Positions 10,348 through 19,100 of a stretch of 64,000 bases of DNA are shown in pieces (the first letter of the stretch is position 1; each line of letters begins with the position of its first letter). A program made the position numbers and the translations under genes. Origin of the DNA: Ectobius pallidus (taxonomy: Eukaryota > Arthropoda > Insecta > Blattodea > Ectobiidae); NCBI GenBank assembly GCA_964059195.1, contig CAXKWD010000014.1, positions 1,302,001 through 1,366,000 on the forward strand, written 5' to 3'. The notes beneath the pieces were generated by a model. The model saw nothing but the letters and a program-made list of their open reading frames with translations, did no database searches and was not told the DNA's origin.

Positions 10348-12716
10348 GAACTACAAGCAGAAGAGGGCAGTCATCAAAGGAAAGTTAACTAGATTCTACC
10401 AATATGTTTTGTCAGTTCAAGTTGACCAAGACAATATTGAAGAGATTGCATACAGACTATCCAAAGATAATACATTATTAAGGGACTTTGAGGAAATACA
10501 GGACAAGATAGAAACATGTGACTCAGACCCTGACTGGGAAGGAGAAAGACAAGCTTTCGAAGAGACATACTACACAACTGTAGGCATGGCTCGCAGAAAG
10601 ATTAGAGACTATGAAACACAATACACACAGGCTAACATGACACAAGTTCAGCCTCAAGATACAACTCAACCTAACACTCAAGCTAATTGCACTCCTAGAG
10701 TTCAGCTACCAAAGATAAATTTGCCACACTTCAATGGCAGGCATTCAGATTGGCTACCATTTAGAGAACTGTTCATCTCACTTGTTCACAGCAACAATTC
10801 GCTTGATCCAGTTCACAAGTTTCACTATTTGAGAATAGCATTGCAAGGCCCAGCCAACAAACTCATTGACACACTACCATTAACTGCTAAAGGTTATGAA
10901 ACCGCTTGGAACTTACTCAATGAAAGGTTTCAGAACAACAAAATTATACTGCAACAGTTATTACAGTCTTTGATTGACTATAGCAAGATCCCTAAGGAAT
11001 CACCCAGTCAATTAATGGACTTACTTGACCACTTTACCAGACAGGTTAGGTCAATAGAATCTATCACACCAGAGAACCTCAGATGGGACTACATGCTTAC
11101 TCATCTTCTCACGTCTAAACTTGACCCTACTACGCTCAAAGCATGGAGCCTAGAGGGCACAGTAGATCAGCTAAATACATTCAAAGAACTCTGTAACTTC
11201 CTACAGAAAAGGGGACAAGCTCTGGAGACACCAGACAGCTCCAGCAGGCCTAAAACTGTACACAATACACAGAACAAGCCTATTTGCCACAGACAAGTGA
11301 GCCCACGTACCTTTGTTGCCCATGCAGCCAACAATTGTATACTGTGCAGGCAAGATCACCAGTTACACAAATGCGAAGACTTCCATAACCTCAATAACAC
11401 ACAGAGATGGAACTTTGTAAACACTAATAGACTATGCAGTAATTGTCTCAGAGCAGGACATCACGTCAGAAACTGCACATCTACATCTTGTTATAAATGC
11501 CAACAACGCCATCACACACTGCTACACCAAGACAAGGTTCGCAGCAATGAATATAGGCAACATGCAACTACACAATACACTAGTAGATTGCCTAACAGAC
11601 AAAACGGAAACCAAAGCCACAGTGGTACTAGACAATCTCCAGCTACTACCAGTAGCAATGCTACAGGCACAGCATTTGCTAACAATGCTCAAATCACGCC
11701 CAAAACTCATACATTTCTTGCCACAGCAGAAATACTAGTGAAAGCTCAGAATGGCAGACTCATAAAAGCCAGAGCATTATTGGATTCAGGTGCCACGCAC
11801 ACATTTATAACTCAAGATTTGGCTGATAGGCTACAGTTACAAACCAAGCCTACCACCATAGCTGTGACCGGTGTAAACCTACACACCTCCAATATCTTGG
11901 AAATTGGACACATACAAATAAGTGACGCACATGGCAATGGCTACAAAAGACAGCTACAGTGCCTCATCATTAACCAGATTGCCAAAGACATTCCCAGTGC
12001 ACCTATAGATGTCACCAGCTTGAGAATTCCTAATGACATTGTGCTAGCAGACAACAGATTTCACATACCCGGTAGCATTGACATATTGCTAGGGGCAGAT
12101 GTATTTTGGAACTTGTTAATGGGACACACTATACCCATCAACAAAACCAACAAACACAAAGCATTCATCAGAGAGACCAGACTAGGTTGGATTCTCTCAG
12201 GGCAAATACACTGCACTCAGGGTAGAAGACAAGAACCACGTTGCCACTTAAGCATAACAGAACAAATCCACCAGAACATGCAGAAATTCTGGGAAATGGA
12301 AGAAATTATCCAACCAGTAAGATCTGAAGAAGACTCCATATGCGAGCAACATTTTCAAGAAACAATACAGAGAGATAAAGATGGACGCTACACAATAACA
12401 CTGCCATTCAAGAAGCCCACAGGTAATCTTGGTGCCTCTAGAACTGGAGCTTTGAAACGTTTCTTCTCTAATGAAACCAGACTCCATAAACAGCCTACTA
12501 TACTCCAACAGTACTCAGACTTCATGCAGCAATATGAAGCCCTAGGTCATATGACCCAAGTGGACGAAAGTTTCTACCAGGATGGCCCAGAAGCATATTA
12601 TATTCCACACCAATTTGTCTTAAAGGAAGACTCAGAAACCACAAAACTCAGAGTAGTTTTTAACGCTTCATTCAAAACCTCAACAGGTACATCACTCAAT
12701 GATATCCTATATACAG
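10304..12716 (+). CDS. gag-pol: Bel/Pao gag-pol, 5' part: gag, protease, start of RT (broken)
   Basis: Gag forms the particle and packages the RNA; protease cleaves the polyprotein; RT follows. The ATG at 10304 is the first in frame. Upstream in-frame codons contain no ATG, and the N-terminal KQKRAVIKGKLTRFYQYV is typical of Bel/Pao gag. About residues 135-285 resemble the DUF1759 gag core (LPHFNGRHSDWLPFRELF). Three zinc knuckles follow: C345/C348/H352/C357, C378/C381/H386/C391, and C396/C399 with HHTLLH. The protease has the aspartyl triad ALLDSGATHTF (D494) and a later ILLGADVFW. RT begins about residue 700 and reaches KLRVVFNAS and SLNDIL before the LINE enters in codon 805. Reading past the junction gives only LINE sequence to a stop at 12775. 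Frame continues in phase on the far side at 16220. Confidence 0.92.
12712..12716 (+). repeat. Left target-site duplication TACAG of the nested LINE
   Basis: TACAG precedes the LINE and recurs at 16215-16219 after its ATT tail. Host homology to Bel/Pao RT resumes exactly after the second copy. Insertion plus one duplication is 3,503 bp. The duplication is only 5 bp, short for a LINE, and no longer match can be drawn because the tail is low complexity. Confidence 0.8.
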
Positions 12717-12717
12717 T

Positions 12718-13377
12718 GTGTCTGATGCTGGATGCAAGAAAGATGGCTGTCTGTGGAATCGCGAAATGGAATTGATGTGCAGACTCAACAATCAAATGGA
12801 AAAACGGCTAAAGGAACAGGAATTACTCATTGAACTATTAAAGGGTAAATACAATACTGATGCTAGTGCTAAACAAGGTCAAAACTGTGGTGAGGTTATG
12901 TCGAGTAGTAAAAGTGAATTAACTAACCAAATGGAGGGAAAGGTTAGGGACGAACACTCCTTTGCTTCGATTGTCAAAGACAGAAATGCAGTGCGTGTTA
13001 AACATTCTCCGACAGATGCTACCGATGCTGGGTTTCAGTTGAAAGTGAAAGAAAAGGTGACGGGAAAAGGAACTGGTAAATCCAACAATTTGAAAATTGC
13101 AGCTAAAGTATCAAGAAAAAAGGCAATTTTCGTGACGAGGTTGGCATCAGAGGTTACAGCCGCTGAAATGAAGATTCATTTGGAACAACATAACCTGTGT
13201 AGTAAAGTGACAAAATTAAGAACTAAATATGATTCGTATTCGTCTTTTCATGTTGAGGTAGACGAATCAGAGTTCAACAGAATACTGGAGCCCGATTTGT
13301 GGCCCGAAGGCTGCCTGTTCTCGGAATTTTACGGAAAACTTAAGCAGGAACAGATAAGTAATCTGGCCGATGAATGA
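12718..13377 (+). CDS. LINE ORF1 protein, N-terminally truncated
   Basis: Nucleic-acid-binding ORF1 protein of the LINE; in this family it coats element RNA and chaperones reverse transcription. The 219 codons run from the insertion edge, so the true N-terminus is lost. The first in-frame ATG is at 12766. Visible parts: a charged heptad-like stretch at about residues 17-45 (REMELM...KEQELLIELLK), a low-complexity basic linker, then about residues 137-210 (KAIFVTRLASEVTAAEM ... YDSYSSFHVEV ... PDLWPEG), the RRM-like C-terminal domain of CR1/Jockey ORF1 proteins. It ends in TGA at 13375-13377, and the next frame (ORF2) continues in phase directly after that stop. Confidence 0.8.
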   Translation: MSDAGCKKDGCLWNREMELMCRLNNQMEKRLKEQELLIELLKGKYNTDASAKQGQNCGEVMSSSKSELTNQMEGKVRDEHSFASIVKDRNAVRVKHSPTDATDAGFQLKVKEKVTGKGTGKSNNLKIAAKVSRKKAIFVTRLASEVTAAEMKIHLEQHNLCSKVTKLRTKYDSYSSFHVEVDESEFNRILEPDLWPEGCLFSEFYGKLKQEQISNLADE

Positions 13378-13380
13378 CTT
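13375..13380 (+). promoter_or_regulatory. Single in-frame UGA between ORF1 and ORF2 (possible readthrough)
   Basis: ORF1 and ORF2 occupy the same frame, separated only by TGA CTT. No ATG is in frame between 13378 and the endonuclease's conserved Asn codon at 13420-13422. The overlapping ATGA at 13374 leads to ATG-ACT-TAG, a dead end. UGA followed by C is a known leaky context. ORF2 must therefore be reached by readthrough or non-AUG reinitiation, unless this stop is a mutation private to this copy. Confidence 0.5.
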
Positions 13381-16131
13381 AGGGAAGACAATCATAACGG
13401 ATTTAAGTTAATCCATACAAATGTGCAGTGTATCAGAAACAAACTGGAAATTGTGGAAGCGTCATTTTTAAGTCTCTGCCCTGATGTGATCTGTGTCAGT
13501 GAACATTGGTTACAGAGCAGAGAGATGGATCTGTATGTTCCTAATGGCTTTAAAATTGGCTCTGCATTTTGTAGATCTATTCATAAAAACGGTGGGTCCG
13601 GTATATTTCTTAACAAGAGACTAAATTTTAAAGCTATTGACATTGTTGACAATTGTATAGAAAAAACTTGTGAGGCTTGTGCAGTTGAAATTTTAGATTA
13701 CAATATTATTGTAATCGCCTTATATAGATCTCCAAATGGCGATTTTTATGATTTTCTGAATTGTTTTGAAGCAATACTAAAAGAAATATGTAAAAATAGG
13801 CCTAAACTAAGAATTATCATTGGAACCGATCTAAATGTAAATATTCCAGAAGGAAGCCGTCAGGCTGGCCAACTTTTGGATCTGCTCAGGACTTTTAATA
13901 TTTATGCCACTAGTTTGAGCCCTACGAGAGGGACTTCTTGCCTAGATTATTTTTTAACAGACATCAGTAAGGAAATGATTTCGGTTAGACATATAGAATG
14001 TTGTATTGCAGACCATGAGTCTCTGCTGTTGATTGTAAATAGGAGTAAACTGAAAGTAAACAGAGAATTTATTAGGTTTCGTAACATGAATGAGACCAAT
14101 ATAGAAATGTTTTGTCAATTTATGTTTGATACTGATTGGGAAATTTTAAATAATGAAAGAGACATTAATACTGCCTTCGCAAACTTTATCAATCATATGA
14201 TAGTACACTATAATTACTGCTTTCCATATAAATATAAAAGACAAACTAAGAGTGCTGTTAAGTGGTACAGTAATGATCTCGATAAACTACATCGCCGAGT
14301 ACTTGCTCAGAGGACGGTTTTCAAGTCTACAAACCTGGAAAGTGACAAGATAAAATACAAATTGCTGAATGACAATTATAAATGTTTAGTGGTTGAAAGA
14401 AAGAAGTGTGCTCATGATAATTTTATTAATACAGCCCATAATAGAACTAAAGCAGCCTGGAACATAGTTAAAACGGAAATAAACATGAATACTTCTAACA
14501 AGGTTGAAATTGAACCACAGGCTTTTCAACAGTACTGTATTCAGTCAGTTAATGATATTGTTAATAGCTGTCAAATGGATATAACAAAGGCCATGAAACT
14601 ATGTGAAAATGCTCCACAATGTGGTACAAGTTTAAAATGGAAACTAATCACCAGAGAGGAGGTGTACAACGTAACAAGCAAATTGTCAAATTCTCGGAGC
14701 AATGATGTATATGGCATGTCCAACTACTTCATTAAGAGTATTATCCTGTCAATTTTAGCCCCCCTAACTACTTTAATTAATCTATGTTTCCAGTATGCAA
14801 TTTACCCTGACCGCTTGAAAATAAGTAAAGTTGTTCCAATCTACAAAAAGGGGGATAAGAACTCTCCGGCTAATTATAGACCAGTAAGCTTGGTACCAAT
14901 TCTGTCCAAGATCTTTGAATCTCTCATGCATAAACAGTTATTGGAATATCTAAGAGGCATAATATCACCCAAACAGTATGGGTTTTTGGAAGGAAAGTCC
15001 ACGGTGTTAGCTACTGAATATGTAGTCAGAAAGATCATCACAGCTTTTGAAAATAAGGATCTACTATCACTAACAGCCTGTGATCTAACTAAGGCCTTTG
15101 ACACCATAGATCATAAACTGATAATTAAAAAGTTACAATACTATGGTGTTAATAACGCTGAGTTGAACTTAATTAAGTCCTTTCTATATGACAGGAAACA
15201 GTTTGTTAGTATAAACGACCAGAGTTCTGATATTCGATCCATAAACTGTGGAGTTCCGCAGGGATCTATACTGGCACCATTACTTTTTCTCGTTGCAGTA
15301 AATGATCTGTCTTATAATATACCAGTGGATATCGTGTTATATGCAGATGATGCCACTCTTATATCTTCTGATAAAAGCTTAGATCAGATGAAACATATGG
15401 AAATGGATGGCCTCAAAGCTGCAAAGGACTGGTTTGGTAGAAATGGGTTTGCTCTAAATGATTCAAAGACTCAGAAATACTCTTTTGGTCTTACAAGCAC
15501 GATACCTAATAACTGCGACAATATTAAATTACTTGGTTTTCACCTAGACTCTAAGCTTACTTGGAAGCCCCATGTTGAAAATATTTGTAAGAAAATGGCG
15601 AGAGGTATTTTTGTTCTAAGAAGAATTAAGAATTGCATTTCACTTGAAGTTTTAAGGACTGTGTATTTTGCTCTTTTACAAAGCCATATTGTTTATGGAA
15701 TATATCTCTGGGGTCATTCCAGGGAAACAAATTCGATTTTACTTCTCCAAAAAAACGCCCTGAGGATAATGGCAAACAAAAGTCAGAGAGAAAGCTGTAG
15801 ACCTCTTTTTACTGAAATGAATATTATGACAGTTTTTAACTTATATGTATTTTATTGTATCTTATTTGTCAAGAATAATCTAGAGAGTTATACTGATATA
15901 GAAATGCATAATTATAATACAAGACATAGGGCAGATTTAAATTTACCGAAGTGTCGTTTAAATAGTTCTTATAACACTTGTTTTTATAATGGAATTAATT
16001 TATTCAACAAACTGCCTTTAAGCGTCCGTTGCTTACCCATAAATAGTTTTAAAAATTATGTATATGCATGGCTAATAAGGAGACCATTTTACTCTGTACA
16101 CGAATTCCTTACTGCTGACTTTGTCTTATAA
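13378..16131 (+). CDS. LINE ORF2: endonuclease and reverse transcriptase
   Basis: It nicks the chromosomal target and copies element RNA onto it (target-primed reverse transcription). The frame is open for 917 codons after the ORF1 stop. Numbering from the GTG at 13423: the endonuclease covers about 1-205, with E27 (SEHWL), ALYRSP at 99-104, GTDLNVN (D136, N138) and the terminal ADHES (D197/H198). The first conserved motif, HTNVQ, straddles 13414-13428, so translation must begin upstream of the GTG. RT spans about 465-715, with KGDKNSPANYRPVSL, ACDLTKAFD (D554), GVPQGSILAPL and YADD at 640-643 (15340-15351), all catalytic residues present. A C-terminal region with YNTRHRADLNLP follows. No RNase H was seen. 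Length and domain set look complete for Jockey/CR1 relatives. Confidence 0.93.
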   Translation, partial: LREDNHNGFKLIHTNVQCIRNKLEIVEASFLSLCPDVICVSEHWLQSREMDLYVPNGFKIGSAFCRSIHKNGGSGIFLNKRLNFKAIDIVDNCIEKTCEACAVEILDYNIIVIALYRSPNGDFYDFLNCFEAILKEICKNRPKLRIIIGTDLNVNIPEGSRQAGQLLDLLRTFNIYATSLSPTRGTSCLDYFLTDISKEMISVRHIECCIADHESLLLIVNRSKLKVNREFIRFRNMNETNIEMFCQFMFDTDWEILNNERDINTAFANFINHMIVHYNYCFPYKYKRQTKSAVKWYSNDLDKLHRRVLAQRTVFKSTNLESDKIKYKLLNDNYKCLVVERKKCAHDNFINTAHNRTKAAWNIVKTEINMNTSNKVEIEPQAFQQYCIQSVNDIVNSCQMDITKAMKLCENAPQCGTSLKWKLITREEVYNVTSKLSNSRSNDVYGMSNYFIKSIILSILAPLTTLINLCFQYAIYPDRLKISKVVPIYKKGDKNSPANYRPVSLVPILSKIFESLMHKQLLEYLRGIISPKQYGFLEGKSTVLATEYVVRKIITAFENKDLLSLTACDLTKAFDTIDHKLIIKKLQYYGVNNAELNLIKSFLYDRKQFVSINDQSSDIRSINCGVPQGSILAPLLFLVAVNDLSYNIPVDIVLYADDATLISSDKSLDQMKHMEMDGLKAAKDWFGRNGFALNDSKTQKYSFGLTSTIPNNCDNIKLLGFHLDSKLTWKPHVENICKKMARGIFVLRRIKNCISLEVLRTVYFALLQSHIVYGIYLWGHSRETNSILLLQKNALRIMANKSQRESCRPLFTEMNIMTVFNLYVFYCILFVKNNLESYTDIEMHNYNTRHRADLNLPKCRLNSSYNTCFYNGINLFNKLPLSVRCLPINSFKNYVYAWLIRRPFYSVHEFLTADFVL

Positions 16132-16214
16132 GAACTGTTATTATGTATATTGACGATGCCTCACCTGTATGGACATAGGCTAATAAACATTATTATTATT
16201 ATTATTATTATTAT
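16132..16214 (+). other. LINE 3' UTR, AATAAA and (ATT)n tail
   Basis: A 3' UTR of about 57 bp is followed by AATAAA (16182-16187) and then about 8.7 units of ATT from 16189 to 16214. A trinucleotide tail instead of poly(A) is characteristic of some non-LTR clades such as I, L2 and certain CR1 relatives, and can seed a microsatellite. It ends at the second TACAG copy. Confidence 0.85.
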
Positions 16215-16219
16215 TACAG
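16215..16219 (+). repeat. Right target-site duplication TACAG of the nested LINE
   Basis: Second copy of the host TACAG after the ATT tail. Bel/Pao RT homology (GPCVQPDLY) resumes from this point. Confidence 0.8.
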
Positions 16220-19068
16220 GACCCTGTGTACAACCTGATCTCTACACCATACTCTTGAAATTCAGATGCCACCCATATGTTGTGAGTGCTGACATAGAGA
16301 AAATGTACAGGATGGTAATGGTACAGCCACAGCAAAGAGACTTCCAAAGAATCTTCTGGAGACACTCTAAATCCACTCCAGTGAAGATATATCAGCTCAA
16401 CACTATCACATATGGACAAGCCTGTTCAGCTTTTGAAGCAACCAGAGTACTCAACCAGTTGGCAGAGGATGAGAGAAACAGATTTCCCACAGCATCCAAA
16501 TTGCTATCTACTTGCTTTTATGTTGATAATCTCCTTGCATCATTTTCTACAGAGCAAGAAGCTATACTAGCAGCCACAGAAGTGTCACAACTATTACAGA
16601 CAGGTGGATTTAACCTAACACAGTTTTGTTCCAACTCACAAGAAGTTTTGAGAACACTGCCACAAGAAAAGCTCTCTAAAGCTACACTTACTCATTTAGA
16701 AGAGCAGAATACAGTAAAAACACTAGGATTACACTGGAATCCATTACAAGACTTGCTACAGTACACAGTGAAGTCATTACCAGCAGCTACCACTAAGAGA
16801 CAGATTCTATCTGCCATCTGTACTCTATATGACCCTCAGGGACTAATTGCCCCCATCATCTCTGCAGCTAAATGTATTATGCAACAGATTTGGCTGAATG
16901 ACATAGGTTGGGACCAGCAAGCTCCTGTTGACATACAGAAGGCCTGGAATGAACTATATTCACAACTTCACTATGTAGAATTATACAGAATCCCAAGGAA
17001 CACTCTAATACTCAATTTCGGTCATGTAGAACTGCACTTTTTCAGTGATGCCAGCCCACAGGCATATGGAGCAGCATGCTACATAAAATCTGAAGATGAA
17101 AGCCACAAAACACAAGTTCAACTATTGACAAGCAAATCTAGAGTGGCCCCACTTAAGCAGATTACTTTGCCCAGACTGGAGCTCTGTGCAGCTCAGTTGG
17201 CAGCATGCTTATACCAAAAAGTAAGCTTATCTTTGCAGATCATGATATCAGCAGTATATTTCTGGACTGACAGTCTCATAACTTTACAGTGGATCACACA
17301 GCCTCCACACAAATGGAACACTTTTGTAGCACACAGAGTAACCAAAATTCAAGCTGCTACAGAAAACTGTCAATGGAGACATGTGCCAACACAGCAGAAT
17401 CCTGCAGATCTCATCACTAAACCTGTCTCACCTAACAAGCTTCATAACCAAACCCTATGGTGGAATGGTCCAAAATTCCTAACACAAGATGAATGTTTTT
17501 GGCCTACCACTGACAATGTATTTCAGACAGAAGAAATACCAGAAACCAAGAAGACAGCAAAAGCCTTTATGATCACAAGTACACACAATGAATACTTGCA
17601 TAGATATTCCTCTTTCAGAAAGCTACTCAGGAATACAGCTTATATTCTGAGATTCAAACACAACTGTCTACACAAGTCTGATAGATTTGTTGGCCCTATC
17701 AGCCTGCAAGAACTACATAAAGCTCACAATGCTATCATACATGCTACTCAGAAAGAAGCCTTCTCAGAAGACATGGCTCACATTAGAAAGAATAATTGTG
17801 TTTCTAGAAGCAGTTCACTATTGCCACTGCATCCATACTTGGATAAAGATAGCATACTACGTGTAGGTGGAAGACTGCACCATACTGATTTAGACTACAA
17901 TGCTAAACATCCAATTATATTACCTGCCAAGCACCATATTACAGACATCATTGTCAGAGACACACATCTGAAAAACTTACATGAAGGCCCTCAAGGCATA
18001 CTGTACACATTAAGACAACAGTACTGGCCCATCCATGGAGTTCAAACTGTAAAATCAGCCTTAAAAGGATGTCTCACATGCTTTAGACATAGCCCTGTCA
18101 AAGCACAGCAAATCATGGGAACTTTACCCCAAGCCAGAGTTACTCCCAACCGAGCTTTCGACACCACAGCCATAGATTTTGTAGGTCCTATCTCTTTGAA
18201 GGATCATGGGAGAGGCAAAACAGTATATAAAGCTTACATCTGTATGCACATATGTTTATGTACCAAAGCAGTGCACATTGAATTGGTAACAGCAGCCACT
18301 TCAGCAGCATTCATCGCATCCTTGCAAAGATTCGTTTCTAGAAGGGGACTACCTTCCCACCTATACCTGGATAATGGCAGAAACTTCATAGGAGCCTCAC
18401 GAGAGCTGAGTGAACTCTATGAACAATTCCAGACTGAGCAAGCTAACACAGATATAATGAACTTTACAGCAAATCTAAATATACAATTCCATTTTCTGCC
18501 ACCAAGAGCAAGCCACATGGCAGGACTTGTAGAAAGATCCAACCGCAGCATGAAAACTATTCTATACAAGGTGATGAAAGACACTATCTACAGCTATGAA
18601 GAAGCCAGCACACTTCTATGCAGAATAGAAGCCACCATCAACAGTAGACCACTGACACCGATGAGCAGCGACTCTCAAGACTACATGGCATTAACCCCTG
18701 GTCACTTCCTCATTGGTGCTCCTTTAAATTCTATCCCTCACCCAGACTTACAGTCTATAAACCTGTCCAGGCTGTCACGCTATCAATTGTTAGAGCAACA
18801 GTCACAATGCATTTGGTCCAGATGGGTCAAAGAGTATTTGAACACTTTGCAACAGAGACAGAAGTGGAACACAGAAACTCAAAATCTGAAAACTAATCAA
18901 TTAGTCATATTAATGGTGGACAATGTTCCTCCTATGAACTGGCCACTGGCTAGGATTATAGAAGTGCATCCTGGTCCAGATGGTAAAGTTAGAGTAGCAA
19001 CAGTCAAAACGGCCAATTCTATACTAAAAAGGCCTATATCTAAGCTGTGTCCACTGCCTGCTCAGTAA
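16220..19068 (+). CDS. gag-pol: Bel/Pao gag-pol, 3' part: RT, RNase H, integrase (broken)
   Basis: Continuation of the polyprotein after the LINE; this piece lacks its own start. RT: first catalytic Asp in VSADIEKMY (16291-16293), then TYGQACSAFEA. The active-site box reads YVDN (16519-16530) where Bel/Pao normally has YVDD, so the second metal-binding Asp is missing. RNase H keeps its acidic residues: FFSDAS (17047), PRLELCAAQ (17179), FWTDS (17269) and NPADL (17407). Integrase: zinc-binding H at 17965 and 17980 with C at 18070 and 18079, then the catalytic triad D (AIDFVGP, 18175), D (YLDNGRNF, 18370) and E (GLVERSN, 18532). A DUF5641-like C-terminal domain (PMNWPLARIIEVHPG) ends the protein 32 bp before the 3' LTR. 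No env follows. Confidence 0.92.
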
Positions 19069-19100
19069 ATTTTTCTATTTTCTTGGGCCCCCCCCCAGTA
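19069..19100 (+). other. Pre-LTR segment with a C9 run; no clear polypurine tract
   Basis: The 32 bases between the pol stop and the 3' LTR read ATTTTTCTATTTTCTTGGG, then nine C, then AGTA. Plus-strand priming needs a purine run just before the LTR. Only GGG and the short AGTA are purines here. The run would be purine only on the other strand. The boundary itself is fixed by the match to the 5' LTR. Confidence 0.6.

Larger units (their letters stand above)
12717..16214 (+). mobile_element. 5'-truncated Jockey/CR1-group LINE nested in the Bel/Pao RT
   Basis: A 3,498-bp non-LTR retrotransposon in the same orientation as its host element. It starts inside ORF1 without a leader or start codon, as 5'-truncated copies do. 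It keeps an uninterrupted ORF2 and ends in AATAAA followed by (ATT)n. There is an apurinic-type endonuclease and an RT but no RNase H, which fits Jockey, CR1 and relatives. The intact frames suggest recent arrival. Its base usage is much less AC-biased than the surrounding gag-pol, so the boundary is visible by composition alone. Confidence 0.93.

Noticed and set aside
12716..12775. Gag-pol frame continuing to 12775
   Set aside because: Codons after 12716 belong to the inserted LINE read in a foreign frame; they are not part of the Bel/Pao protein.
16150..16219. Start of the downstream pol frame at 16150
   Set aside because: This ATG-less extension reads the LINE 3' UTR and the ATT tail (a run of Ile); the real Bel/Pao sequence starts at 16220.
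19069..19100. Possible envelope gene after pol
   Set aside because: Only 32 bp separate the pol stop from the 3' LTR, leaving no room for one.
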